DNA of 64,000 nucleotides, from the NCBI GenBank assembly GCA_034932485.1, contig JAYFOQ010000009.1:1-64000 (forward strand). Direction: 5' to 3'. Below are positions 51,767-59,343 of this stretch, piece by piece; the stretch's first letter is position 1, and each line of letters begins with the position of its first letter. Both the position numbers and the translations under genes were made by a program. Origin of the DNA: Gordonibacter sp034932485. Lineage in GTDB: Bacteria > Actinomycetota > Coriobacteriia > Coriobacteriales > Eggerthellaceae. The notes beneath the pieces are model-generated. The model saw only the letters and a program-made list of their open reading frames with translations, searched no databases and had not been told where the DNA came from.

Positions 51767-52741
51767 ATGGAATTCTTGCAAAGCGATTGGGGGTGGACTG
51801 TCATCCTGGACCTGTTCTTCGGAGGCTTGGGTGGTGCCGCATTGGCCATCACTGGGCTCATGCGCCTTATGGGCAAGCAAGCCTTTCCGAAGACGGTGAA
51901 GTTCGGCGCTTGGATAGGCACCGGATGCCTTGCCGTGGGCGTTTTGTGCCTACTCGCCGACGTAGGCCAACCATTGCGCGCGATGCTCATGCCCATCAGC
52001 TTCTCGCACTTCACATCATGGATGACGTTCGGCGCCTGGTTCATGTTCTGTGCCGTGGTGTTCGCCGGGATGTTCGCGCTGGCATCCACGTCGCAGGTGA
52101 CGAACAAGCTGGGCGAGGGCATCCGCTCCAAGCTCGACGCGCTGCAGAAGGTGTTTGCGGTTGGCGGCATCGTGTTCGGCCTGGCGGTTGTCGTGTACAC
52201 TGGCTTTCTGGTGTGCTCTGCTCCGGGCATCCCATTCTGGAGCACCGTGCTCGTGCCGCTGGGCTTCGCTCCGCTCTCGCTGCTGGCGGGATCGGCCACG
52301 GTGTATTTCCTGGTTTCGAAGTTCGAGGGCTGTGCTGACGGCGAGCCCAAGGCTGTGGCTGTAGCGCTCAAGGCGCTGTGTGTCGCCATCATCGCGTTCG
52401 CTGTGCTGTCGGTCATCGCGCTGGCTGTGTTCCTGGGCGATGCGGTGGCTCAGGGCGGCACTGCCGCAACCTGCTCGGCTGCGGTTTCCGGTGGCGGCTG
52501 GGCCGCGGTGTTCTACGCGGCGGTTGTGGTGGTTGGCTTGGCGGTTCCCGTCGCGCTGGCTCTCATGCAGCTGGTGGCAAAGAAAACATGCTGGAAGATA
52601 GCGCTGGCCATTCTGGTGTGTGTGATTATCGGCGGCCTTGCGTGGCGTATGGTGCTCGTTTCGCAGGGTGCGCATGAAGCGTTGGCGCCTCCGGTGGTTC
52701 CCCAGGCATTTGTTGACTATACGTTACAGCTGTTTGATTAA
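51767..52741 (+). CDS. NrfD/DmsC-type polytopic membrane subunit
   Basis: A 324-residue integral membrane protein with about nine hydrophobic segments, of the NrfD/PsrC family (GGLGGAALAITGLMRLMGK, DVGQPLRAMLMPISFSHFTSWMTFGAW). It should anchor the complex and pass electrons from menaquinol. AAAGGAG precedes the ATG. The gene is GC-rich (37 of 60 in 52141-52200) and ends the operon before a strong terminator. Confidence 0.92.
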   Translation: MEFLQSDWGWTVILDLFFGGLGGAALAITGLMRLMGKQAFPKTVKFGAWIGTGCLAVGVLCLLADVGQPLRAMLMPISFSHFTSWMTFGAWFMFCAVVFAGMFALASTSQVTNKLGEGIRSKLDALQKVFAVGGIVFGLAVVVYTGFLVCSAPGIPFWSTVLVPLGFAPLSLLAGSATVYFLVSKFEGCADGEPKAVAVALKALCVAIIAFAVLSVIALAVFLGDAVAQGGTAATCSAAVSGGGWAAVFYAAVVVVGLAVPVALALMQLVAKKTCWKIALAILVCVIIGGLAWRMVLVSQGAHEALAPPVVPQAFVDYTLQLFD

Positions 52742-52759
52742 ACGATTACTTTCTATTTC

Positions 52760-52814
52760 CCTCCCCCTTAGAAGGCCTGGTCGACTATGTCGGCTGGGTC
52801 TTCTAAGGGGGAGG
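52760..52814 (+). terminator. Terminator of the second molybdoenzyme operon
   Basis: A perfect 15-bp stem, CCTCCCCCTTAGAAG (52760-52774) with CTTCTAAGGGGGAGG (52800-52814), with a 25-nt loop and T-rich sequence after it. It lies 19 nt after the NrfD gene. Confidence 0.85.
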
Positions 52815-52890
52815 GGTCTTCTCTATATCGTTTATTTATTTGTTAGTTATCGTCGTTTGTTTGGGCGTTTTATTTTGATGCTGCGCAGAT

Positions 52891-53091
52891 TTACTGAAAG
52901 CTCTTGATGAGAGCATAGGCGTTCATGATATCAGGGCATTTGAATGCGCAGTTGGGTTTGCCTTTGGTGATTTGAGCGATGATGTTGTTAAATATGAGTT
53001 TGTCAACAACAGAGGGTTGCGCACTCGAAGCTTCAGACCGGGTGGGTTGTGGTGCTGGCAGGGGTGAGCATGATGATTCCGGGAAACGCAT
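52891..53091 (-). other. Possible gene remnant in the 52.8-53.5 kb gap
   Basis: A 66-codon open frame whose last ~38 residues (from VDKLIFNNIIAQ to the end) look more like protein than chance: mixed hydrophobic/charged with two Cys. The first part is low-complexity, and no ribosome site precedes the ATG at 53091. I do not recognise the family. It may be the tail of a decayed gene. Confidence 0.25.
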
Positions 53092-53494
53092 GTAGCGGGA
53101 GGGTAGTGGTTGAATATAAGGCTACTCTAAGCTGCGTAAGTTAAACAGCTTACATCAAAGAGACGATTTGTTTGAATGTGGGAGTCTCGTCAACGGCGCG
53201 TACACAGCACGTACCGTCGTGCATCCAAGGCACTTATTGTGATGTGACACGGGATCGTCTACGGTTCTATGTCAATAAATTTTGCTGACAATACAACCAC
53301 CGAGATATAAAGGTTAAGTTGAGTTTCTGTTGGATATCATGTCCCCTCTTTTAATTTCGGCTATCGTTGTTCGTTGAGTCCACGGAGAGCAACCCTCCGT
53401 CATCGTGAGTATGTCGGGGATTCGACGGTGGGTGCTTTACGCTGCGCTATAATGTTTCGACAACGCTGAACCTGAGATCGAGGAGTCTGACACC
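53092..53494 (+). promoter_or_regulatory. Intergenic region upstream of ffh with promoter-like elements
   Basis: Two promoter-like signals are visible: TTGCTG (53282-53287), an 18-nt spacer and TATAAA (53306-53311); and a perfect TATAAT at 53448-53453, 42 nt before ffh, without a good -35. Several weak stem-loops (for example ACGGAG/CTCCGT near 53380-53400) lie between. No SRP RNA hallmark was found despite the position next to ffh. Confidence 0.4.
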
Positions 53495-54907
53495 ATGCTC
53501 GAGAACCTCTCCGAGAGACTTCAAAATATATTTTCTGGATTGCGCGGCAAAGGCCGCCTAACTGAAGATGACATCAACGACGCCATGAAGGAGATTCGCA
53601 TGGCGCTGCTTGAGGCAGACGTAAACTTCAAGGTGGTGAAGGGTTTTGTTGCGCGCACCAAGGAACGCTGTCTTGAGGCTGAGGTGCTCGATTCGCTTAC
53701 CCCAGCACAAAACGTCGTAAAGATCGTCATGGATGAGCTCACCGAGCTTTTGGGTCGCACCGATAGTAAACTAGTGATGACTAGCCGTATTCCTAATGTC
53801 ATTATGCTGGTGGGACTACAGGGTTCGGGCAAGACGACGGCCGCTGCGAAGTTGGCGTATCGCCTGAAGCAAGAAAATCACGCTCCGCTGTTGGTAGCTT
53901 GCGATGTGTACCGTCCCGCTGCGGCTGACCAGCTGGAGACGTTGGGTGATGAGATTGGTGTGCGTGTCTATCGTGGTGATGGCGTGGATCCCGTAAAGAT
54001 TGCGACAGAGGGAATTCAGGACGCTATCGACAACTTGCGCGATGTGGTTATTGTTGACACGGCGGGGCGTCTGCATGTGGACGATGAGATGATGGATGAA
54101 GCTGAGGCCATCAAACGCGCCGTAAAGCCTGATCAAATACTCATGGTGGTTGATGCTATGACTGGCCAGGACGTTGTGAATGTGGCCAGTGCATTCTCTG
54201 AGCGAGTGGACTTCGATGGTGTAATTATGTCGAAGATGGACGGTGATGCCCGCGGTGGCGGTGCGCTGTCTATTAAGCAGGTTACCGGCAAGCCAATTAA
54301 GTTTATCTCATCGGGTGAGAAGCCTGACTCTCTCGAGGAGTTCCATCCCGATCGTATGGCAAAGCGCATTCTTGGCATGGGTGACGTGGTTAGTTTCATC
54401 GAGCAGGCCGTAAAGGTACAGCAAGATGAAATTGAGGCTGAGACCACCGAGCGTATGATGCGAGCTCAGCTAAACTTGAACGACTTTATTGATATGAACC
54501 GTCAGATACGCAAGATGGGTGGTGTCTCGAAACTACTGAGCGCCTTACCCGGTGGCGACAAAGCCATGTCGCAGGGTCAGGTTGATGAAGGGGCGTTGGA
54601 CCATATGGAGGTTATTATTAACTCCATGACGAAGGCTGAACGTGAAAAGCCTGAGTTATTGAACGGTAGTCGACGTGCGCGTATTGCTGCTGGCGCCGGT
54701 GTGGCTGTTTCGGAAGTGAATCAGCTTATCAAGAAGTTTAACGAGACCAAAAAAATGATGAAAAAGATGATGCCAGCCGCTGAAGAGATGGGTGGTAAGC
54801 GCGGCAAAAAGGGCAAAGGTCGTCGTCGCCGTATGGGCCTGCCCGGTGGTATGGGTGGCATGAATATGGCTGATCTGAAGAAGCTGCAAGACATGATGGG
54901 CGAGTAG
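53495..54907 (+). CDS. ffh: Signal recognition particle protein
   Basis: A 470-residue SRP54 GTPase that binds signal peptides on translating ribosomes. The N and G domains show G1 GLQGSGKTT (from residue 107), DTAGRLH and SKMDGDARGGGAL. The Met-rich M domain carries the RNA-binding SKLLSALPGG region and ends in a Gly/Met-rich tail. It normally leads into rpsP; here a GNAT gene intervenes. Its receptor FtsY is encoded at 43768-44688. Confidence 0.97.
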   Translation: MLENLSERLQNIFSGLRGKGRLTEDDINDAMKEIRMALLEADVNFKVVKGFVARTKERCLEAEVLDSLTPAQNVVKIVMDELTELLGRTDSKLVMTSRIPNVIMLVGLQGSGKTTAAAKLAYRLKQENHAPLLVACDVYRPAAADQLETLGDEIGVRVYRGDGVDPVKIATEGIQDAIDNLRDVVIVDTAGRLHVDDEMMDEAEAIKRAVKPDQILMVVDAMTGQDVVNVASAFSERVDFDGVIMSKMDGDARGGGALSIKQVTGKPIKFISSGEKPDSLEEFHPDRMAKRILGMGDVVSFIEQAVKVQQDEIEAETTERMMRAQLNLNDFIDMNRQIRKMGGVSKLLSALPGGDKAMSQGQVDEGALDHMEVIINSMTKAEREKPELLNGSRRARIAAGAGVAVSEVNQLIKKFNETKKMMKKMMPAAEEMGGKRGKKGKGRRRRMGLPGGMGGMNMADLKKLQDMMGE

Positions 54908-55048
54908 TGTTGCTTAGTTTTCTGTAACCAAATAGCACTAATCGAGAACACATGCGCACGAGGGAAGCTAAGGGAATCTCCAGGTAATCAAGCTATGTGA
55001 ACGTTCTTCTAGATTGGCGTTTTGGTAATAGTCGAAAGAAGGATCGTT

Positions 55049-55537
55049 ATGGGTCTTGAAATTCGCCCGTATCGCGAAGAAGACATCGCGGGCATGGTCA
55101 AGGTGTGGAACGAAGTGGTCGAGAACGGGGAAGCGTTTCCTCAGATTGATCTCTTGACCATCGAGAAGGGACGGGAGTTTTTTGCTGTTCAAACCCTTTC
55201 GGTGGTAGCCGATCTCGATGGCAAGATTATGGGTCTTTACTTGCTGCATCCAAATAATGTTGGACGATGTGCCCATATTGGTAACGCCAGTTATGCAGTT
55301 GTTTCTAGCGTACGAAGCTTAGGTTTGGGGCGTGCTTTGGTGGAAGACTCGCTCAAGCAGGCTGCCAAGAACGGATTTCTTGGTTTGCAGTTTAATGCGG
55401 TGGTGGCGAGTAATGCTGCCGCTATCCATTTGTATGAGGATTTGGGATTTGTGCGCATAGGCACTATCCCCAGAGGTTTCGTTAATTCTCTCGGTGGTTA
55501 TGAGGATATGCATATCTATTTTAAATCCTGCGTGTAG
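55049..55537 (+). CDS. GNAT family N-acetyltransferase
   Basis: A 162-residue acyl-CoA-dependent acetyltransferase of the phosphinothricin/RimI-like GNAT type. The acetyl-CoA motif is SVRSLGLGRALVEDSL (R/QxxGxG/A form), and AAIHLYEDLGF is the conserved C-terminal motif. GAAGGA before ATG 55049 selects the start. It sits between ffh and rpsP, usually neighbours. The substrate is not predictable. Confidence 0.88.
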   Translation: MGLEIRPYREEDIAGMVKVWNEVVENGEAFPQIDLLTIEKGREFFAVQTLSVVADLDGKIMGLYLLHPNNVGRCAHIGNASYAVVSSVRSLGLGRALVEDSLKQAAKNGFLGLQFNAVVASNAAAIHLYEDLGFVRIGTIPRGFVNSLGGYEDMHIYFKSCV

Positions 55538-55563
55538 CGTCTTGTAGCTTCTCTGTTAACGAG

Positions 55564-55596
55564 CTCGAAAAGCCGAGAAAACATGGGCTTTTCGAG
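55564..55596. repeat. Perfect 11-bp stem-loop between GNAT gene and rpsP
   Basis: CTCGAAAAGCC (55564-55574) pairs with GGCTTTTCGAG (55586-55596), loop 11 nt. No T-run follows on either strand, so it is at best a weak terminator or an mRNA 3'-end structure. TAGAAT at 55637-55642 shortly after it may be part of an rpsP promoter. Confidence 0.55.
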
Positions 55597-55766
55597 GATG
55601 CGATAAGTCGTAAAAGCAGTTCTTGTGCTAGTTCGCTAGAATAATGAAAGCAATCGACTTGCCAAATGGGCGTTTGCGCCGTATTATTAGCAATTGCTGT
55701 TTTCGTTCGGCTTTTGTCGGGCGTGATCGGAACCATTACGTAAGAAGCAAAAAGGAGTTCACCTTC

Positions 55767-56012
55767 ATGGCAGTGAAAATTCGCCTGGCCCGTCATGGCG
55801 CCAAGAAGCGTCCCTACTACCGTATCGTTGTCGCCGACGCGCGCAGCCCGCGCGATGGTCGTTTCATCGAGGAAGTTGGTCGCTACAACCCCTGTGTCGA
55901 GCCTGCAATGGTGCAGTTTGATATGGAGAAGACTGATCAATGGATTAAGAACGGTGCACAGCCAACCGATACGGTGGCTCGCCTGCTCAAGATCGCTCGC
56001 GAAAGCGCGTAG
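55767..56012 (+). CDS. rpsP: 30S ribosomal protein S16
   Basis: An 81-residue S16 (MAVKIRLARHGAKKRPYYRIVVADARSPRDGRFIEEVGRYNP). AAAGGAG precedes the ATG. It begins the rpsP-khpA-rimM-trmD cluster, conserved across Gram-positive bacteria. Confidence 0.97.
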   Translation: MAVKIRLARHGAKKRPYYRIVVADARSPRDGRFIEEVGRYNPCVEPAMVQFDMEKTDQWIKNGAQPTDTVARLLKIARESA

Positions 56013-56017
56013 TCGCT

Positions 56018-56272
56018 ATGGCCGAGCAGACGGAAGATATCGTCGGCCTCGTCGAGTCCGTCGTGCGTCCGCTTATCGAGTTTCCAGATGAGCTGCAGAT
56101 CGAGTCGACCGACACAGAGGATGGGTCTATCCTTGTTGAGGTTCGCGTGAACGAAGAAGACGCCGGCAAGGTTATCGGTCGTCAGGGACGGGTTATCAAG
56201 GCTATCCGCACGCTCGCCCGTGCCGCTGCGTCGCGCACCAATACCCATGTCGAAGTGGAGCTCATCGATTAG
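56018..56272 (+). CDS. khpA: KH-domain RNA-binding protein KhpA (YlqC)
   Basis: An 84-residue single KH-domain protein. The GxxG loop is in GKVIGRQGRVIKAIRTLARAAA. KhpA proteins bind RNA, often with KhpB, and are linked to cell division or elongation and small-RNA function in Gram-positive bacteria. It lies 5 nt after rpsP and abuts rimM. Confidence 0.94.
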   Translation: MAEQTEDIVGLVESVVRPLIEFPDELQIESTDTEDGSILVEVRVNEEDAGKVIGRQGRVIKAIRTLARAAASRTNTHVEVELID

Positions 56273-56794
56273 ATGCGCACTTGGATCGATGTCGCCACTC
56301 TGGCGAAAACAAAGAACTTGCAGGGAAGGTTTGTCGTGCGAAGCGCGGCAAATCTTCCTTTTTTGCTTTCAGAGGGTCTCGAAGTTGCTTTTGTTCCTCC
56401 TGCGCTGGATGCCCCGCGCCGCGCTCGGGTAGAAACGGTTGTGCCTTCTGGTGAACAAGCGGCTGTGGTGACGTTTGATGTGGTGTGCGATATCGATACA
56501 GCTGAGAAGCTGGCAGGTTGTCATTGCCTCGTGCGTCGAACTGATCTCCCGGAAGGTGTATTCCAGGAATGCGATGAGGGTTGGGCTGGCTGGCAGGTGT
56601 GCGATGCTCATGCCGGACTACTCGGGGTTGTTTCGCGTATTGAAGAGATGCCGGGGCAGATGATGCTTGAGGTTGCCGCGGCGGGCCAAGATCGCACGAT
56701 TCTTATCCCCTTGGTGGATGAATTTGTGGTTGAAGTGGATGAGGACGCGCGTGTAATCAATGTTGTTGTGCCTTCTGGCTTGCTTGATCTATAA
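56273..56794 (+). CDS. rimM: 16S rRNA processing protein RimM
   Basis: A 173-residue ribosome-maturation factor that acts on the 30S head near S19. The N-terminal RimM beta-barrel is divergent; the C-terminal PRC-barrel (WQVCDAHAGLLGVVSRIEE...ILIPLVDEFVVEVDEDARVINVVVPSGLLDL) is typical. Its ATG directly follows the khpA stop. Gene order supports the call as much as sequence does. Confidence 0.88.
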   Translation: MRTWIDVATLAKTKNLQGRFVVRSAANLPFLLSEGLEVAFVPPALDAPRRARVETVVPSGEQAAVVTFDVVCDIDTAEKLAGCHCLVRRTDLPEGVFQECDEGWAGWQVCDAHAGLLGVVSRIEEMPGQMMLEVAAAGQDRTILIPLVDEFVVEVDEDARVINVVVPSGLLDL

Positions 56795-56821
56795 GTCATC
56801 CCCCTTTCTAAGGAACGCGCT

Positions 56822-57628
56822 ATGATCATCGAGACACTCTCGACGTTTCCCTCCATGTACGATTCGGTTATGGGTACGTCCATGATGCGCATTGCTCAGG
56901 ATAAAGGCATTCTTGAGTTCCATGCTCACGATCTGCGCGATTGGACCCATGATCGTCACCGTACCACTGACGACGATCCGTATGGCGGTGGCGATGGCCT
57001 CGTTATGAAATGCGAACCTATTTTCGAAGCCTATGAGGATATTGTATCCAGCAACTGTATCACGCATGAATCCTTGCTGGTTGAGCCCTTTTTGAAAGAG
57101 CAACAGCGTCATGCTTCCCCCCGCGTTTTGCGCCCCAAAACCATTTTTTTAGCTCCGCAAGGCCAGCGTTTTGACGATGCGCTTGCGAGCGAACTTGCTC
57201 GGGAGGAGCGGTTGTTGTTCGTGTGTGGGCACTATGAGGGCATTGATGAGCGTGCCTACGCTCTTGCCGATTATACCGTTTCGTTGGGAGACTACGTGCT
57301 TACCAGTGGTGAGCTGGCATCCATGGTGGTCATTGATGCCGTTGTGCGTAAACTTCCTGGCGTGCTAGGTGCTGAGACGGGCGCTCTTGGTGAGAGTTTT
57401 GCCGATGGTCTGTTGGAGTATCCCCAGTACACACGCCCGTCAGTATTTCGAGGCGTGGAAGTTCCTGCGGTGTTGCTGTCGGGTGATCATGCGCGCGTAG
57501 CGCGTTGGCGGCGGGAGCAAAGTCTTGAGCGTACCGCGCGATTGCGCCCTGACTTACTGGAAGATGTCGATCTTTCGCCCGCTGATCGGGAATTTCTGAA
57601 GAGTTTATCGACTGAGCCGGGCGTTTAG
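56822..57628 (+). CDS. trmD: tRNA (guanine37-N1)-methyltransferase
   Basis: A 268-residue SPOUT-fold methyltransferase that forms m1G37 in tRNA and so prevents frameshifting. DDDPYGGGDGLVMKCEPI, FLAPQGQRFDDALA, VCGHYEGIDERA and the knot segment SLGDYVLTSGELASMVVIDAV are family hallmarks; the C-terminal half includes YTRPSVFRGVEVPAVLLSGDHARVARWRRE. It follows rimM by 27 nt, as is usual. Confidence 0.97.
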   Translation: MIIETLSTFPSMYDSVMGTSMMRIAQDKGILEFHAHDLRDWTHDRHRTTDDDPYGGGDGLVMKCEPIFEAYEDIVSSNCITHESLLVEPFLKEQQRHASPRVLRPKTIFLAPQGQRFDDALASELAREERLLFVCGHYEGIDERAYALADYTVSLGDYVLTSGELASMVVIDAVVRKLPGVLGAETGALGESFADGLLEYPQYTRPSVFRGVEVPAVLLSGDHARVARWRREQSLERTARLRPDLLEDVDLSPADREFLKSLSTEPGV

Positions 57629-57704
57629 CCTCGAAGCGCTATCATATACGCTCGTGACCTCATTCGGGCGTTATGCGCTCGTTCAGAAAGGATAGACGAC
57701 CTTT

Positions 57705-58277
57705 ATGGATTCTGGGCAGCACGCCGAGCCTCGCAAGCGAAGCATTTTTAGGAGCCTTCTCAGCCTACTTATTATGGTTGCCTTTGTTTTTGGGCTATCG
57801 TGGGCTTTGCGTACGTTCGTTTTTCAACCTTACGAGATTCCTTCCGGCTCGATGGAAACTACCATCATGACCGGCGACATGGTGTTTTCGGAGAAGGTGA
57901 GTTACTATCTGCGCGACCCGAAGCCAGGCGACATCGTAACATTTCAGGATCCCGAAATTCCTGGTCGTGTGCTTATCAAGCGTTGTATCGCGGTAGGCGG
58001 TCAGACGGTTGATCTTGTCGACGGCAACGTGGTTGTTGATGGGGTGATTCTAAGTGAGCCTTACACCCACGGTCTGCCCTCTGAGCCACTAAAAACAGCG
58101 CTGGGAACCAATTTTTCCTACCCCTATACTATTCCCGCCAACCACTTGTGGGTCATGGGCGATAATCGTACGAACTCTCAAGACTCACGTTACTTTGGTG
58201 CCATCGAAGAGAGTACCGTGACGGGGCGGGGTATGCTTATATATTGGCCATTGAACAACTTCGGTCTACTGAACTAG
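57705..58277 (+). CDS. lepB: Signal peptidase I
   Basis: A 190-residue membrane protease with one N-terminal membrane segment (about residues 17-38). The nucleophile is Ser49 in PSGSMETT and the general-base Lys92 lies in VLIKRCIAVGG. MGDNRTNSQDSRYFG is the conserved box E. It removes signal peptides from Sec-exported proteins outside the membrane. It follows trmD by 76 nt. Confidence 0.95.
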   Translation: MDSGQHAEPRKRSIFRSLLSLLIMVAFVFGLSWALRTFVFQPYEIPSGSMETTIMTGDMVFSEKVSYYLRDPKPGDIVTFQDPEIPGRVLIKRCIAVGGQTVDLVDGNVVVDGVILSEPYTHGLPSEPLKTALGTNFSYPYTIPANHLWVMGDNRTNSQDSRYFGAIEESTVTGRGMLIYWPLNNFGLLN

Positions 58278-58341
58278 CGTTTTCGTAAGGAACAAGTGCC
58301 GCCTTGCGTGGCCATCAAGGATAGGGAAGACAAGGAGAATC

Positions 58342-59343
58342 ATGCCAACCGAGACCGTACCCGCGGTAACTGCGGGCAGTGAGGCAGCATGCAAGCCGTT
58401 GCCGCCAACGTTTCAAGACGTCATCATGAACCTACAACGCTACTGGGCTGATGCTGGCTGTGTTATTTTGCAGCCCTATGACAACGAGGTAGGTGCTGGT
58501 ACGAATGCGCCAGCCACTACACTGCGCTCTCTTGGTCCGGATACCTGGCGAACAGCTTACGTGCAGGGTTGCCGCCGTCCTACGGATGGGCGTTACGGTT
58601 TGAATCCGAATCGCACTCAGCACTATTTCCAATTCCAGGTACTAATGAAGCCCTCGCCTGATAATATTCAGGATTTGTACCTAGGATCTTTACGCGCCAT
58701 TGGCATCGATGTGGATGCACATGATGTGCGTTTCGTTGAGGATGACTGGGAGAGCCCAACGTTGGGTGCCTGGGGTCTCGGCTGGGAAGTGTGGATTGAC
58801 GGCATGGAGTGTACGCAGTTCACTTATTTCCAGCAGGTGGGTGGTTTTGAGTGTAGTCCGGTGCCTGTTGAAATTGCCTATGGTTTGGAACGACTGGTTA
58901 TGTACGTGCAGGGCGTAGACAGCATGTTTGATATCGTGTGGGCACGCGGAGACGACGGTGTCACATTCACTTATGGTGATGTGTATTTAGAAAATGAGCG
59001 CCAGTATTCTGCCTACAACTTTGAGGTAGCTGATACGGAATTTTTGTTTCAGGAATTCAGTGACCGCGAGACTGAATGTCAGCGCACGCTTGCTGCTGGC
59101 TTACCGTTACCTGCCTACGACAGCGTGCTTAAGTGTTGCCATACGTTCAACTTACTGGATGCCCGCGGCGTGATTTCGGCAACCGAGCGCATGGCCTATA
59201 TTCTGCGCGTACGTACGTTGGCGAAGGCGGTGTGTGCGTCTTATATGGAACACGTTGTGGGGCAAGTAGCGGATGGCGTTGGGGAAGTGGGTGACGCTGC
59301 GGTATCGGTGACCGACGCGGGGAAGGAGGCCGATCATGAGTAA
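58342..59343 (+). CDS. glyQ: Glycine--tRNA ligase alpha subunit
   Basis: A 333-residue catalytic alpha subunit of the heterotetrameric glycyl-tRNA synthetase. TFQDVIMNLQRYWADAGCVILQPYDNEVGAGT and RPTDGRYGLNPNRTQHYFQFQVLMKPSPDNIQ are nearly invariant. The leader is only 64 nt and shows no T-box. The C-terminal ~40 residues are an extra hydrophilic tail. The stop lies inside glyS (8-nt overlap). Confidence 0.97.
   Translation: MPTETVPAVTAGSEAACKPLPPTFQDVIMNLQRYWADAGCVILQPYDNEVGAGTNAPATTLRSLGPDTWRTAYVQGCRRPTDGRYGLNPNRTQHYFQFQVLMKPSPDNIQDLYLGSLRAIGIDVDAHDVRFVEDDWESPTLGAWGLGWEVWIDGMECTQFTYFQQVGGFECSPVPVEIAYGLERLVMYVQGVDSMFDIVWARGDDGVTFTYGDVYLENERQYSAYNFEVADTEFLFQEFSDRETECQRTLAAGLPLPAYDSVLKCCHTFNLLDARGVISATERMAYILRVRTLAKAVCASYMEHVVGQVADGVGEVGDAAVSVTDAGKEADHE

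Noticed and set aside
53092..53494. SRP RNA gene next to ffh
   Set aside because: The conserved GGAA-type tetraloop and asymmetric loop of SRP RNA are not present.
58278..58341. T-box riboswitch upstream of glyQS
   Set aside because: The leader is only 64 nt and has no T-box sequence or specifier stem.
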